From Pseudomonadota bacterium (GTDB lineage Bacteria > Pseudomonadota > Alphaproteobacteria > Rhodospirillales > Magnetospirillaceae), in contig JAJYTF010000001.1 in NCBI GenBank assembly GCA_021793155.1, positions 284,375-348,374 of the forward strand: a stretch of 64,000 nt of DNA, written 5' to 3'. The position numbers were made by a program, and so were the translations under genes. Shown here piece by piece: positions 48,322-57,406 of this stretch; the stretch's first letter is position 1, and each line of letters opens with the position of its first letter. The notes under the pieces are model-generated. The model was not told where the DNA came from, ran no database searches, and saw nothing but the letters and a program-made list of their open reading frames with translations.

Positions 48322-48792
48322 TTAAGTGTTCTCGATGTTGCGGCACTTGATCATGCGAAGCGGCGTGTATTCCAGTGCGACCGTGCCATCCTGTTTCACG
48401 ACGCGATTTCGCGTGCGAACCAGGCCGCGACCGGGGCGGCTACCGGATGGGCGTGCTTCGATCACGAGGCACTCGACATGGATGGTGTCTCCGGCGAAGA
48501 CGGGGCCCTTGACATCCAATTCCATGTTTAGAAAGGCAGCACCGGTCGTCTGCAAGGTCGCCTGGACAAGCAATCCCTCCGCAAAACAATAGACCAGTGA
48601 CCCAGGTGCCAGCCGGCCCTTGATGTCCGACTCATGTTTGAGGTACTCGATGTTGGTGAACAGGACTTCTGTCATCCCAATCGTGTTGATGAAATTAACG
48701 ATGTCGGTTTCCGTGACCGTGCGACCCACGGTCCTGAACTGCCGGCCGACCGGAAGATCTTCGAAATGAAAGCCAAGTCCAACCGTTTCCAT
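48322..48792 (-). CDS. MaoC-like hotdog protein
   Basis: A 156-residue single-hotdog protein with FHFEDLPVGRQFRTVGRTVT at the start and GSLVYCFAEGLLVQATLQTTG near 75. The region where (R)-hydratases carry D-x-N-P-x-H reads FINTIGMTEVLFTN, so the canonical hydratase pair is not evident; it may be a thioesterase-like or specialised dehydratase. ATG 48792 fits family length, since the longer frame would run over the promoter. A regulon promoter lies 34 bases upstream, so it belongs to the pathway. Confidence 0.78.
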   Translation of the reverse strand: METVGLGFHFEDLPVGRQFRTVGRTVTETDIVNFINTIGMTEVLFTNIEYLKHESDIKGRLAPGSLVYCFAEGLLVQATLQTTGAAFLNMELDVKGPVFAGDTIHVECLVIEARPSGSRPGRGLVRTRNRVVKQDGTVALEYTPLRMIKCRNIENT

Positions 48793-48825
48793 GTTCGTCC
48801 TGCGCCGTTTGTTTCGTTGAAATAT

Positions 48826-48870
48826 TGAACAATATTCAATAATGTAAATGATATACCGGTCCGGCGTCAA
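48826..48870 (-). promoter_or_regulatory. Promoter and operator for the MaoC-like gene
   Basis: Read leftward: TTGACG (48865-48870), 17 bases, TTACAT (48842-48847), then operator TGAATATTGTTCA (48826-48838). The motif could also serve the rightward DUF2889 gene. Confidence 0.66.
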
Positions 48871-48911
48871 GGTCCGGGGCGACCGGTTCGATGGTCGAAA
48901 GTGGAGAGGAA

Positions 48912-49486
48912 ATGCCGCTATCACAGCCAGTAGACCGCGAACTCATTCACGTCCGCGATACCGCTGTGAAGGGTTCCTGCGCGCCGACGGGGCTTGGGAC
49001 ATTGAAGGGGTGCTTTGCGACGTCAAGAACTGTCCGAGCGAAAACCCGCTTCGACAACGCCGAGAGCCGGGCGACCCCATTCACGATATGAAGGTGCGTA
49101 TGACTATCGGCGACGACCGTGTCATTCGCGCCATCGAAGTGGCCGTGGATGCACATCCGTTTTCCGTCTGTCCCGAGATGGGCTCGAATTATCAGAGATT
49201 GGTCGGGGAGGAGATCAGCCCAGGATTTACCGCACGATTGCATCGACTTGTCGGCCACGTCGAGGGGTGCTCGCATCTCGACTGGCTGGTGCAATGCGTG
49301 TCGCGGGTTGCTTTGCAGACGCTGAGCAGCCAGATTGCGCGGGCGCGGGGGGTGGGCCTCGACGCGGTCTTTGGGCGCCCCGGCGGAGCCGATCATCCTG
49401 CCTTGATCGACAGCTGCCACGCCTACGCGGCGGATGGCGAAATCGTCAAGACCCTTTATCCGGATCACTTCCGCGGTCCGAAGTAG
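48912..49486 (+). pseudogene. DUF2889 gene with a frameshift near its 5' end
   Basis: The DUF2889 N-terminus (MPLSQPVDRELIHVRDTAVKG) is read from ATG 48912 behind GGAGAGGA. The rest of the family sequence (FLRADGAWDIEGVLCDVK, PIHDMKVRMTIGDD, VEGCSHLDWLVQC) continues in another frame to 49486. The switch falls at about 48968-48974, in AAGGGTTCC, where one base appears to be missing. So the gene is broken, or the base was lost in sequencing, or a frameshift is used. DUF2889 has no known function, though it often lies near acyl-CoA and aromatic catabolism genes. Intact length would be about 191 residues. Confidence 0.72.
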
Positions 49487-49547
49487 CGGATCGCGGCACG
49501 GCGTCCGATGCGGGGAGAATCGAACGCCGTGAGGGTACGAGGATTGC

Positions 49548-50744
49548 TTACGCCCGCTCGAAGATTGCGGCTATTCCCTGGCCGCCGCCGACGCACATCG
49601 TCTCAAGGCCGTAGCGTCCGCCGCGTCGTTTGAGCTCGTGCATCAAGGTTGCCAGGATACGCGCACCCGTGGCGCCAATCGGGTGGCCGAGCGAGATGCC
49701 TGATCCATTGACGTTCAGCCGGTCAGGATCGTTCCAGCCCCAGCCCTTGAGGACCGACAGGACCTGGCAGGCGAACGCTTCGTTGAGTTCGACCAGGTCC
49801 ATCCGGTCGAAAGACAGGCCGGTCTTGTGGAAAAGCTTCTGCACCGCCGGCACCGGTCCGATTCCCATGGTGGCCGGGTGGCATCCCGTTGCTGCCCAAG
49901 AAACCAGATAACCCATTGGCTCAAGCTTGAGTTCCTTGAGTTTATCCTCGGCGACAATCAGGCAGGCGGCCGCTGCGTCGTTTTGCTGGCTGGAATTTCC
50001 GGCGGTGACTGTGCCGCCCTTCATCAGCGGCTTGAGTTTGCCGAGGGTCTCCATGTTCGTATCGGATCTGATGCCTTCGTCCTTGGCGAAGACCAGCGGG
50101 TCTCCCTTGCGCTGCGGAACGGTGATCGGAACGACCTCGTCGTCGAACCGGCCGGACTTCCATGCCTCGGCGGCGCGCAAGTGACTGCGCATGGAGAATT
50201 CGTCGGCTTCGAACCGCGAGATGTCGTATTCCTTGGCCAGGTTTTCGGCGGTTTCGATCAAACCGGAAATACGTCCAAAGCGGTCTTCCGGCTGGGAACG
50301 TTCACGGCCGCGCTCGAGGCGATCATGCAGTTTGACTGACCCGGCGCGGGCCCCCCAACGCATATCGGTGGTGTAATACTCAATGTTGCTCATGCTCTCC
50401 ACGCCGCCGACCAGCACGACGTCGTTGACTCCGCTCTGAACCATCATGACGCCGGTTATGATCGCCTGTAGGCCGCCACCGCAGCGACGATCCAGTTGCA
50501 TTCCGGGGACTTCGATCGGCAGCCCCGCATCCAGGGCTGCCCAGCGGCCGACGCAGGGCGTTTCTCCGTTGGCGTAAGATTGGGAAAAAACGACATCTTC
50601 GATCAGCGAGGGGTCAATGCCGGTCCGTTCCAGGATGGCCTTGATAACGGCCGCGGCCAATTCGCCTCCGGATACCGGGCGCAGGCTGCCGCCGAAGGTG
50701 CCCACCGCGGTGCGCAACGGGGAAACGATTGCTGCTTTTCTCAT
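49548..50744 (-). CDS. Acetyl-CoA acyltransferase (thiolase)
   Basis: A 398-residue thiolase II protein with the nucleophile in QLDRRCGGGLQAI near 91, the NEAF motif (LNEAFACQVLSV) near 320, GSGISLGHPIGATGAR near 350 and the second cysteine in MCVGGGQGIAAIFE at the C-terminus. It cleaves 3-oxoacyl-CoA to acetyl-CoA and a shortened acyl-CoA; acetoacetyl-CoA from the acetone and HMG-CoA routes is one likely substrate. The ATG at 50744 follows AGAGGAACC; a longer frame from 50819 is not supported. A regulon operator lies about 80 bases upstream. Confidence 0.93.
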   Translation of the reverse strand: MRKAAIVSPLRTAVGTFGGSLRPVSGGELAAAVIKAILERTGIDPSLIEDVVFSQSYANGETPCVGRWAALDAGLPIEVPGMQLDRRCGGGLQAIITGVMMVQSGVNDVVLVGGVESMSNIEYYTTDMRWGARAGSVKLHDRLERGRERSQPEDRFGRISGLIETAENLAKEYDISRFEADEFSMRSHLRAAEAWKSGRFDDEVVPITVPQRKGDPLVFAKDEGIRSDTNMETLGKLKPLMKGGTVTAGNSSQQNDAAAACLIVAEDKLKELKLEPMGYLVSWAATGCHPATMGIGPVPAVQKLFHKTGLSFDRMDLVELNEAFACQVLSVLKGWGWNDPDRLNVNGSGISLGHPIGATGARILATLMHELKRRGGRYGLETMCVGGGQGIAAIFERA

Positions 50745-50821
50745 CCTGTGGTTCCTCTGCCGAAAAATTGCTTTCGACCATTCCCTCTCTTCGATTGTCG
50801 AGAAGGTGGCGTGCAACAACG

Positions 50822-50841
50822 TGAACGGCCTTCACTATATA
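50822..50841 (-). promoter_or_regulatory. Operator and -10 for the thiolase gene
   Basis: Read leftward: TATATA (50836-50841) followed by operator TGAAGGCCGTTCA (50822-50834). The -35 is weak. One position departs from the consensus. Confidence 0.55.
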
Positions 50842-50999
50842 GGCCTTTTGCCGATGCTGCCAGAATTTGCGCGGGGCGATCGCTGCGGCGGTGCTTCCGG
50901 CTGCCGCCCCGGTGGACGGGTGTTCCAAAATACGAATTATGATATAATATATGAACTTTGAAACCTGCTGCGCCGACCTGTCCAATGAGGGATAATCTA

Positions 51000-51782
51000 A
51001 TGGAATATCAGGATATTCTGTATGCTAAGGCCGACGGTATCGCGACGATCACGATCAATCGGCCAAAGGCGTATAACGCCTTTACGGCGAACACCTGCGA
51101 AGAAATCATTCGGGCCTTTCAGGATGCCGACTTCGATAAAGATATCGGCGTCGTCGTTCTCACCGGCGCCGGCGACAAGGCCTTTTGCACCGGCGGTGAT
51201 CTTGGCACGCATGAAGGCGGCTACGGAGGGCGCGGTACAATTGGCTTGCCGATTGAGGAAATGCAGAGCGTGATCCGCGACATTTCCAAGCCCGTCGTTG
51301 CCCGGGTAAATGGATTTGCGATTGGCGGGGGAAATGTTCTCGTGACGATCTGCGACCTTGCCATCGCCTCGGACAAGGCCCAGTTCGGCCAGGCGGGTCC
51401 GCGCGTCGGCTCCGTGGACGCCGGTTTCGGCACGGCGTTTCTCGCCAGAGTCGTCGGCGAAAAGAAGGCACGCGAAATCTGGTACCTCTGTCGCCGCTAC
51501 TCTGCTGAGGAGGCGCTGCAGATGGGGCTCGTCAATGTGGTCGTGCCCCATGACCAATTGGACGCCGAGGTGCGCAAGTGGTGCGACGAGATCGTCGAGA
51601 AGAGCCCAACGGCGATTGCCTTGGCGAAAAAGTCCTTCAACATCGACAGCGAACTTATTCGTGGCATCGGCGCGTTGTCGATGCATGCGCTCAAGCTCTT
51701 TTACGAGAGCGATGAATCGGCCGAAGGCGGCAATGCTTATCGCGAGAAACGCAAGCCGAACTTCCGCAAGTTCAGGAAATAG
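51000..51782 (+). CDS. badI: BadI-like 2-oxocyclohexanecarboxyl-CoA hydrolase
   Basis: A 260-residue crotonase-fold protein, the same length as BadI of Rhodopseudomonas. Long stretches match it: GAGDKAFCTGGDLGTHEGGY near 60, GRGTIGLPIEEM near 80, RVNGFAIGGGNVLVTICDLAI near 102, FGQAGPRVGSVDAGFGTAFLA near 126, GEKKAREIWYLCRRYSAEEA near 149 and KRKPNFRKFRK at the end. BadI opens the ring of 2-oxocyclohexanecarboxyl-CoA by hydrolysis to pimelyl-CoA. The BadH-like gene at 2.8 kb and the PimCD-like pair at 45 kb would act before and after it. GAGGGAT precedes ATG 51000. A TATAAT box lies about 55 bases upstream (GATATAATAT), but no clear operator copy does. Confidence 0.88.
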   Translation: MEYQDILYAKADGIATITINRPKAYNAFTANTCEEIIRAFQDADFDKDIGVVVLTGAGDKAFCTGGDLGTHEGGYGGRGTIGLPIEEMQSVIRDISKPVVARVNGFAIGGGNVLVTICDLAIASDKAQFGQAGPRVGSVDAGFGTAFLARVVGEKKAREIWYLCRRYSAEEALQMGLVNVVVPHDQLDAEVRKWCDEIVEKSPTAIALAKKSFNIDSELIRGIGALSMHALKLFYESDESAEGGNAYREKRKPNFRKFRK

Positions 51783-51858
51783 ACCGACTTCCTGGCCCGC
51801 CGTGGCCGATTTCGTTCGGTGACGGCGGTCCAGGGATCCGTCGCGGCTGGACTGCGGT

Positions 51859-52764
51859 TCAGATAGGGTCCCAGGGTGTTTGGGTGATCGACGGAACGTT
51901 CGGGAAAAAGCTCGGTTCCATGGCCGGAATGGCATGTTCGGCGACGGCTTCCGGAGTCCAGCCGTCGCTACGGTGGACCGACCGGATCATGCGGATCTGG
52001 TTGAAGAAGTAGATCTCGTTGGCGCGAACACCGAATATCTGGCCGGATACCGTCGCCGCCTTGTCGCTGGCGAGAAACACCGCCACCGGGGCGATCTTCC
52101 GTGCTTCCATCTTTTTGAATTTCTCGATGCGAGCGATGTTTTCAGGGGAATCAGCGGGGATGTTGGCTGTCATTGCGGTCCATGCCCAGGGCGCGATGCA
52201 ATTCGAGCGAACATTGTAGCGTGCCATGTCGAGAGCGATCGATTTCGACAACCCGACGATTCCCATCTTCGCGGCTGAATAGTTCGCCTGGCCGACATTT
52301 CCAATCAGGCCCGAAGTGGACGTCATGTGGACGTAGCTGCCGGAATTCTGCTTCTTGAAGTGCGGCGCTGCCGCTCGCGCGATGTAGAATGAACCATTGA
52401 GATGAACGTCGACGACGGCCCGCCACTCGTCGGGGCTCATGTTGAAAAAGATGCGGTCTCTTGTTATGCCGGCATTGTTGACGACGCAATCGATCCGGCC
52501 GAACGTATCGATTGCTGCCTGGATGACTCGATTGGCCGACTCCCATTCGGCGACGCTGTCGGTATTGGCCAAAGCCTTGCCGCCATTTTGCGCGATTTCG
52601 TCGGCAACCTGTTGGGCGGCGGATTGGCCCGTGTCCTTATCCCGGGCGAGATCGTTGACGACGACAATGGCGCCGTTCTCGGCAAATCCGCGCGCGAGCT
52701 CGCGGCCAATTCCGGTTCCTCCGCCGGTAATTACCACGACTTTATCCTTAACCATTTGTCCCAT
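51859..52764 (-). CDS. MFE-2-type (R)-3-hydroxyacyl-CoA dehydrogenase
   Basis: A 301-residue SDR of the kind that forms the dehydrogenase domain of peroxisomal multifunctional enzyme 2. It has ITGGGTGIGRELARGFAENGA near 12, NNAGITRDRIFFNMSPDEW near 98, HMTSTSGLIGNVGQANYSAAK near 150 (Ser, Tyr, Lys) and a C-terminal extension beyond the usual SDR end. It would oxidise 3-hydroxyacyl-CoA. The matching MFE-2-type hydratase is encoded separately at 55.7 kb, so together they could carry out a hydratase 2/(R)-dehydrogenase beta-oxidation branch. GGAG lies upstream of GTG 52767 and ATG 52764; I use the ATG. Confidence 0.87.
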   Translation of the reverse strand: MGQMVKDKVVVITGGGTGIGRELARGFAENGAIVVVNDLARDKDTGQSAAQQVADEIAQNGGKALANTDSVAEWESANRVIQAAIDTFGRIDCVVNNAGITRDRIFFNMSPDEWRAVVDVHLNGSFYIARAAAPHFKKQNSGSYVHMTSTSGLIGNVGQANYSAAKMGIVGLSKSIALDMARYNVRSNCIAPWAWTAMTANIPADSPENIARIEKFKKMEARKIAPVAVFLASDKAATVSGQIFGVRANEIYFFNQIRMIRSVHRSDGWTPEAVAEHAIPAMEPSFFPNVPSITQTPWDPI

Positions 52765-52822
52765 CACATTCTCCAGTCCATATGCGTGCTCGATCGAGGC
52801 GTTGCCCGAGCCTGCAAAAAAT

Positions 52823-52867
52823 AGAACGATATACGATAAATTGAACGAAAGCGGCGGTGCGAGTCAA
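52823..52867 (-). promoter_or_regulatory. Promoter and degenerate operator for the MFE-2-type dehydrogenase
   Basis: Read leftward: TTGACT (52862-52867), 17 bases, TCAATT (52839-52844), then CGTATATCGTTCT (52823-52835), an operator with one altered half. The spacing matches the other sites. Confidence 0.5.
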
Positions 52868-52899
52868 GCTCAGGCCCTCAGGGAGCCTCAGTGTACCGC

Positions 52900-52944
52900 T
52901 TGACAGAGGAGGTCTGTGTCGCTACAAAGCTTGAACGATATTCA
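52900..52944 (+). promoter_or_regulatory. Promoter and operator for ETF-QO
   Basis: TTGACA (52900-52905), 17 bases, TACAAA (52923-52928), then operator TGAACGATATTCA (52932-52944), identical to the site before the 3.9 kb operon. Together with the divergent promoter it occupies the left part of the 386-base gap between 52764 and 53151. Confidence 0.75.
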
Positions 52945-53079
52945 TATATACGAATAATCCCCTTGTTTAGGCTGCTGAACGCAAGTCCGTGCCGAATTCA
53001 AGGTGTTGCGTGGTATCTCGCGACCGGGTAGTCCGCTGGCTGGCTCTCAGTGGACGTGAAGTCCTTTGCGAAGGACCCG

Positions 53080-53140
53080 GCTCCTCCCCTGAGCCAAACC
53101 TTGGGGCCAGGCAGCCGTCTTTGTCTGGCCCCATTTTTTT
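53080..53140 (+). terminator. Intrinsic terminator in the ETF-QO leader, possible attenuator
   Basis: GGGGCCAG (53103-53110) pairs with CTGGCCCC (53125-53132) and is followed by ATTTTTTT (53133-53140), immediately before the GGAGG of ETF-QO. A second small stem, GGCTC with GAGCC, lies just upstream (53080-53096). Because the regulated promoter is 160 bases further upstream, transcripts must pass this terminator to reach the gene. Confidence 0.65.
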
Positions 53141-53150
53141 GGAGGATCTG

Positions 53151-54791
53151 TTGGAAAGCACTCGTGAATCCATGGAATTCGACGTGGTGATCGTCGGTGG
53201 CGGGCCGTCCGGCCTAGCTGCGGCGATTCACCTGCGCCAATTGGCCGGGCAACACGGCCGCGAGCTGTCGGTCTGCCTGATCGACAAGGGTTCGGAGCTG
53301 GGGGCGCACATCCTTTCCGGCGCCGTGCTCGACCCGCGCGCTTTGAGCGAACTGATCCCCGAGTGGCGGGAAAAGCAGGCACCGCTCAACACGCCGGTTG
53401 CGGCTGACCGTTTCAGTTTCCTCACCGAAAACCGGATGATCCGTCTTCCGACGCCGCCGCAGATGCACAATCAAGGCAATTACGTCGTCAGCCTTGGCAA
53501 TGTGGTGCGCTGGTTGGGCGCCCAAGCCGAAGCGCTGGGAGTCGAGATTTTCCCCGGCTTCGCCGCCGCCGAGGTGCTTTATGACGAGACCGGCGCGGTC
53601 AAGGGCGTCGCCACCGGCGACATGGGCGTCGGCAAGGATGGACAGCCGACCGCCAATTACACAGCCGGCGTGGAACTGCTGGCCCGGCAAACGATTTTTG
53701 CCGAAGGCTGCCGCGGTTCCCTGACCAAGATCCTGGCGGCCCGTTACGACCTCAGGAAGGATGCCGATCCGCAGACCTACGGCATCGGCATCAAGGAACT
53801 GTGGGAGGTCGATCCGGCCAAGCACCAGGCCGGCCTGGTGCTGCATTCCGTCGGCTGGCCGCTGGATGCCGAGACCTACGGTGGCTCGTTCGTCTACCAC
53901 CTGGAGAACAACCAGGTGGCGGTCGGCTTGGTAGTCGGCCTCGACTACAAGAACCCCTATCTTTCGCCGTTCGAGGAATTCCAGCGCTTCAAGACCCATC
54001 CGGCGATTCGCCCGACCTTCGAAGGCGGCCGCCGCCTGGCCTATGGCGCCCGCGCCCTGTCCGAGGGCGGCTGGCAGTCGATTCCGCGGCTGACCTTCCC
54101 CGGCGGTTTGCTGGTCGGCGATACCGCCGGTTTCCTCAACATGCCGAAGATCAAGGGATCGCATACCGCCATGAAGTCGGGAATGCTGGCCGCCGAGGCA
54201 GTGTTCGAGACGCTGTCCGGGGACGGCGCCGGGCCGCTCGAAGCCACCGCCTATCCGGCCAAGATCAAGGCCTCCTGGCTGGCCGACGAACTTTACAGCG
54301 CCCGCAATATCCGTCCCTCGTTCCATTGGGGCCTGTGGGGCGGGATCGCCTATTCGGCCATCGATACATATATATTTCACGGCCGCGCCCCGTGGACGCT
54401 GCGCAACCATGCCGACCACGACCAACTGCGGCCGGCCGCCCAATCGAAGCCGGTCGCCTATCTCAAGCCGGACGGCAAGCTGACCTTCGATCGCCTGTCT
54501 TCGGTGTTCATCTCCAACACCAACCATGAGGAAAACCAGCCGGTTCACCTTCAGTTGAAGGATCCGGAGGTGCCCATTGCCATAAACCTACCGCTGTACG
54601 ATGCCCCTGAGCAGCGCTATTGTCCGGCCGGCGTTTACGAGATCGCAACCAACGACCACGGACAATCCCGTCTGCAGATCAACGCCCAGAACTGTATCCA
54701 TTGCAAAACCTGCGACATCAAGGATCCCACCCAAAACATCAATTGGGTGGTGCCGGAAGGCGGCGGCGGGCCAAACTACCCCAATATGTGA
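53151..54791 (+). CDS. Electron transfer flavoprotein-ubiquinone oxidoreductase
   Basis: A 546-residue ETF-QO: it takes electrons from ETF and reduces quinone at the inner membrane. [20 protein letters not shown] near 11 is the FAD site, GEGCRG-like [12 protein letters not shown] lies near 187, and the C-terminal [18 protein letters not shown] binds the [4Fe-4S] cluster with an earlier cysteine (RYCPAGVYE). I chose TTG 53151 because GGAGG stands six bases before it and homologues start about seven residues before the FAD strand. Codons are more GC-rich than in adjacent regulon genes. It completes the electron path from the many acyl-CoA dehydrogenases. Confidence 0.95.
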   Translation: MESTRESMEFDVVIVGGGPSGLAAAIHLRQLAGQHGRELSVCLIDKGSELGAHILSGAVLDPRALSELIPEWREKQAPLNTPVAADRFSFLTENRMIRLPTPPQMHNQGNYVVSLGNVVRWLGAQAEALGVEIFPGFAAAEVLYDETGAVKGVATGDMGVGKDGQPTANYTAGVELLARQTIFAEGCRGSLTKILAARYDLRKDADPQTYGIGIKELWEVDPAKHQAGLVLHSVGWPLDAETYGGSFVYHLENNQVAVGLVVGLDYKNPYLSPFEEFQRFKTHPAIRPTFEGGRRLAYGARALSEGGWQSIPRLTFPGGLLVGDTAGFLNMPKIKGSHTAMKSGMLAAEAVFETLSGDGAGPLEATAYPAKIKASWLADELYSARNIRPSFHWGLWGGIAYSAIDTYIFHGRAPWTLRNHADHDQLRPAAQSKPVAYLKPDGKLTFDRLSSVFISNTNHEENQPVHLQLKDPEVPIAINLPLYDAPEQRYCPAGVYEIATNDHGQSRLQINAQNCIHCKTCDIKDPTQNINWVVPEGGGGPNYPNM

Positions 54792-54854
54792 TGCGCCGAG
54801 TTACCGAGCAACGTGGACGCTCATGCCTCAACGGAGATGGCTTGTTTGCGTGTC

Positions 54855-55688
54855 CTACGGCGCATGCCTGCGGAGGAAGTCCCTGACGACGGCCGAGAAC
54901 GAAGCGTTGCTGTCGCCGGCCACCATGTGCCGGGCGGTGACTTCGACGTATTCCGACGTCGGCACTAATCGGCGGAATTCGTCGACCGCTTCGAGGGTGA
55001 CGATTTCGCTAAAGCCGCCGCGAATGAGCAGCGTCGGGGTTCCTAGGCGCCTGGCCGCTGCCGTCAGGCGCCGACGATCATGGATGGGTTCGCGCCGGAT
55101 CGAGGCGATCAACCGAGGATCCCAGTGCCAGCGATATCGTCCGTCGTCGCGCCTCCGCAGGTTTCTCGCCAGGCCATCGGTGACGCTGGGCCGCGGGCGG
55201 TGAGGAAGATAGGCGCTGATGGCGTCGGCCGCCTCCTCCATCGAGGCGAACCCGTCGGGGGCGGCTTCCATGAAGCTGATGATGGCCTCCGTGCCGTTCG
55301 GATCGACGGTCGGCGACACGTCCACCAGGATCAGCGCCGAGGCAACGGCGCTGTCGCGTTCACCGATCGCGGTGAGGCCGATGATGCCGCCGAGCGAGGC
55401 GCCGACGATGGCCGGAGGCTGCGGCAAGGTGGCGATGACCTCAAGCAGGTCGGCGACGAACGCGTCCAGATGGTAATTGCCGTCGGGCGCCCAATCGCTT
55501 TCCCCATGTCCGCGCAAGTCCAGCGAGACGACGTGATGACCGTCCTCGACCAGTTCCTCGGCGACGCTTCCCCAAGACCAGCGGGTCTGACCGCCGCCGT
55601 GCATCAGGATCACCGGTGGCGCGGCCGGGTCGCCCCCGACGTCGGCCGCCAACATCACCCCCGCTCCGGAGAATTGCTTTCTTTTCAT
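54855..55688 (-). CDS. Alpha/beta hydrolase
   Basis: A 277-residue alpha/beta-hydrolase. ILMHGGGQTRWSWG near 27 forms the oxyanion loop, VGASLGGIIGL near 95 holds the nucleophilic serine, and RHMVAGD near 258 supplies the histidine; VSLDLRGHGESD is typical of the epoxide hydrolase/haloperoxidase-like group. Possible roles are hydrolysis of an ester, lactone or thioester. ATG 55688 follows a CGGAGCG site. The gene is separated from the MFE-2-type hydratase by about 48 bases and may be co-transcribed with it. Confidence 0.85.
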   Translation of the reverse strand: MKRKQFSGAGVMLAADVGGDPAAPPVILMHGGGQTRWSWGSVAEELVEDGHHVVSLDLRGHGESDWAPDGNYHLDAFVADLLEVIATLPQPPAIVGASLGGIIGLTAIGERDSAVASALILVDVSPTVDPNGTEAIISFMEAAPDGFASMEEAADAISAYLPHRPRPSVTDGLARNLRRRDDGRYRWHWDPRLIASIRREPIHDRRRLTAAARRLGTPTLLIRGGFSEIVTLEAVDEFRRLVPTSEYVEVTARHMVAGDSNASFSAVVRDFLRRHAP

Positions 55689-55736
55689 TCTGTCGCTCCG
55701 GTCCACCGAACTCTTAGTCGGCCCGGGTCTGCTTGC

Positions 55737-56606
55737 TCACGCAAGCTCGACGACGCCATTGTTGAGCACGACCGCGTCGCGCGCATCGACGTGCGCGCGC
55801 AGGCGTAGGCGACGATCCGATTCGCGCCAAATCTGGAAGCGCACTTTCTCACCCGGGAAGACCGGAGAAGTGAAGCGTATAGCTATGCTTTTGAAAAGTG
55901 ACGCATCGTAGTCGCAACAGCTTTTCAGAACTGCGTGCGCTGCCATGCCAAAGGTGCAAAGGCCTTGGAGAATCGGTCGGTGGAATCCGGCTGCCTTGGC
56001 AACCTCAGGATCCGCGTGCAGAGGATTGTAGTCTCCACTGAGGCGGTAAATGAGCGCCGCCTGTTCCAGCGACGACAGACACACCTCAATGTCTGGGAGA
56101 CGGTCGGGTACCGGTGCCAAAGGCTCCGGGCCCGTGTCGCTCGCGCCGGAATGCTCGCTGAAGCCGCCGTCACCGCGCAGGAAGGAAATATTCCGGTTGC
56201 TTGCCAGCAGCGTGCCGCTTTCCTGGTCGAAAATATCGCGCTGAGTTACGGCAATGGCTCCTTTGCCCGGTCCTTTGTCAGTGATGGAAGCGACAAAATT
56301 CCTGGCGACGATACTCCCCCCAATAGGTAAGGGATGGAACAATCTGATTCGCTGTTCGCCCTGCACCAGCTTGACCCAGTCCGCACCCGTTCTGGGATCA
56401 CTCCACCAGAAACCAGGTGAACCAAGCACCGCCGCCATGGTGGGAACGGTTTGCAGGTTCCGTTCAAACACAAAGCGCAACTCGCCTTCGTCGATCGGAT
56501 TGGAGCCTAGTCCAATGCCCAATGCATACAAAATGGTATCGCGCTGAGTGTAAATCTGGGCGATATCACCAAACGGCCAGTTTTTGACGGCATGATAGTC
56601 GATCAA
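55737..56606 (-). CDS. MFE-2-type (R)-enoyl-CoA hydratase (double hotdog)
   Basis: A 289-residue hydratase 2. The C-terminal half has YRLSGDYNPLHADPEVAKAAG with the catalytic D-x-N-P-L-H motif and PILQGLCTFGMAAHAV; the N-terminal hotdog is degenerate. It adds water to 2-enoyl-CoA to give the (R)-3-hydroxy ester for the dehydrogenase at 51.9 kb. The start is a TTG that overlaps the TGA of the upstream hydratase gene, with AGGAAA before it; the open frame upstream belongs to no family and is ignored. Confidence 0.87.
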   Translation of the reverse strand: MIDYHAVKNWPFGDIAQIYTQRDTILYALGIGLGSNPIDEGELRFVFERNLQTVPTMAAVLGSPGFWWSDPRTGADWVKLVQGEQRIRLFHPLPIGGSIVARNFVASITDKGPGKGAIAVTQRDIFDQESGTLLASNRNISFLRGDGGFSEHSGASDTGPEPLAPVPDRLPDIEVCLSSLEQAALIYRLSGDYNPLHADPEVAKAAGFHRPILQGLCTFGMAAHAVLKSCCDYDASLFKSIAIRFTSPVFPGEKVRFQIWRESDRRLRLRAHVDARDAVVLNNGVVELA

Positions 56607-57382
56607 TGTTTTTCCTGCCGAGGCTTGGAGTTTTTCGCCAAGAACGCCGAAATGAGTTCTTGTGTTTCCGCGCCATTCAGGAGCGCGCCTCCAAGATCTC
56701 GTTCCAAGTGATATCCTCGGTCGCTGTCGTCGGTCGCAGCCAGAATGCATTGCTTCACCGCTTGTAACGCAGCGGCCGGTAACGTGGCGATATGGTCGGT
56801 GACCGTGCGCGCCCTTTCTTCGATCTCCGGCCGGGGCACCGACCATTCAACCATGCCGAGCGTCTCTGCGGTCCGACCATCGATTGCTTCGCCCCCGAGG
56901 ATGATCCGGGAAGCGACGCCGCGGCCACATAATCGCGTCAAGCGTTGAGTGCCGCCGGCGGCGGGGATCAGGCCCAGTCCCACTTCCGGCAGGCCAATCT
57001 TGACATCGGCGGCTGCCATGCGCAGGTCGCACGACAGGGCAAGCTCGAACCCGCCCCCCATGGCCGCTCCACCGATTTCGCAGAACGTCACCTGTGGCAG
57101 GCGAACGAGACGTTGGTACAGAGCTTGAAGGCGGTCGATATAGGCTGAAAAAGCGAGACTGGGCGTCGGCGCATCCGTCCAGGATTGAACAAGATCGAGA
57201 TCCGCTCCCGCCGCAAATATCTTCTGGGTACTGCGGACGTGCAGTACGGACCAATCGGTATGTCCGGCGAGCTCATGCAGAGCGCTGTGGATGGCATCGA
57301 TCATGGCATCGTTGATCGCATTCACCGGGGGACGGTTCAGCGTCAATACGGCAACCCGGCCACGCCTCGAGAGTTCAATCAT
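56603..57382 (-). CDS. Enoyl-CoA hydratase (classical crotonase)
   Basis: A 259-residue hydratase that keeps both catalytic glutamates: one in GGAAMGGGFELALSCDLR near 112 and one in KIGLPEVGLGLIPAAGGTQR near 136. VRSTQKIFAAGADLDLV near 50 forms the oxyanion strand. It gives (S)-3-hydroxyacyl-CoA in ordinary beta-oxidation, in contrast to the (R)-specific gene fused to its 3' end by a TTGA overlap. A regulon promoter lies 25 bases upstream. Confidence 0.92.
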   Translation of the reverse strand: MIELSRRGRVAVLTLNRPPVNAINDAMIDAIHSALHELAGHTDWSVLHVRSTQKIFAAGADLDLVQSWTDAPTPSLAFSAYIDRLQALYQRLVRLPQVTFCEIGGAAMGGGFELALSCDLRMAAADVKIGLPEVGLGLIPAAGGTQRLTRLCGRGVASRIILGGEAIDGRTAETLGMVEWSVPRPEIEERARTVTDHIATLPAAALQAVKQCILAATDDSDRGYHLERDLGGALLNGAETQELISAFLAKNSKPRQEKH

Positions 57383-57406
57383 GGGATTTCATGTCGTTCT
57401 AGATAT

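Noticed and set aside
53214..54548. A 444-codon minus-strand frame opposite ETF-QO
   Set aside because: ETF-QO is complete on the plus strand. The antisense frame is a codon-bias shadow.
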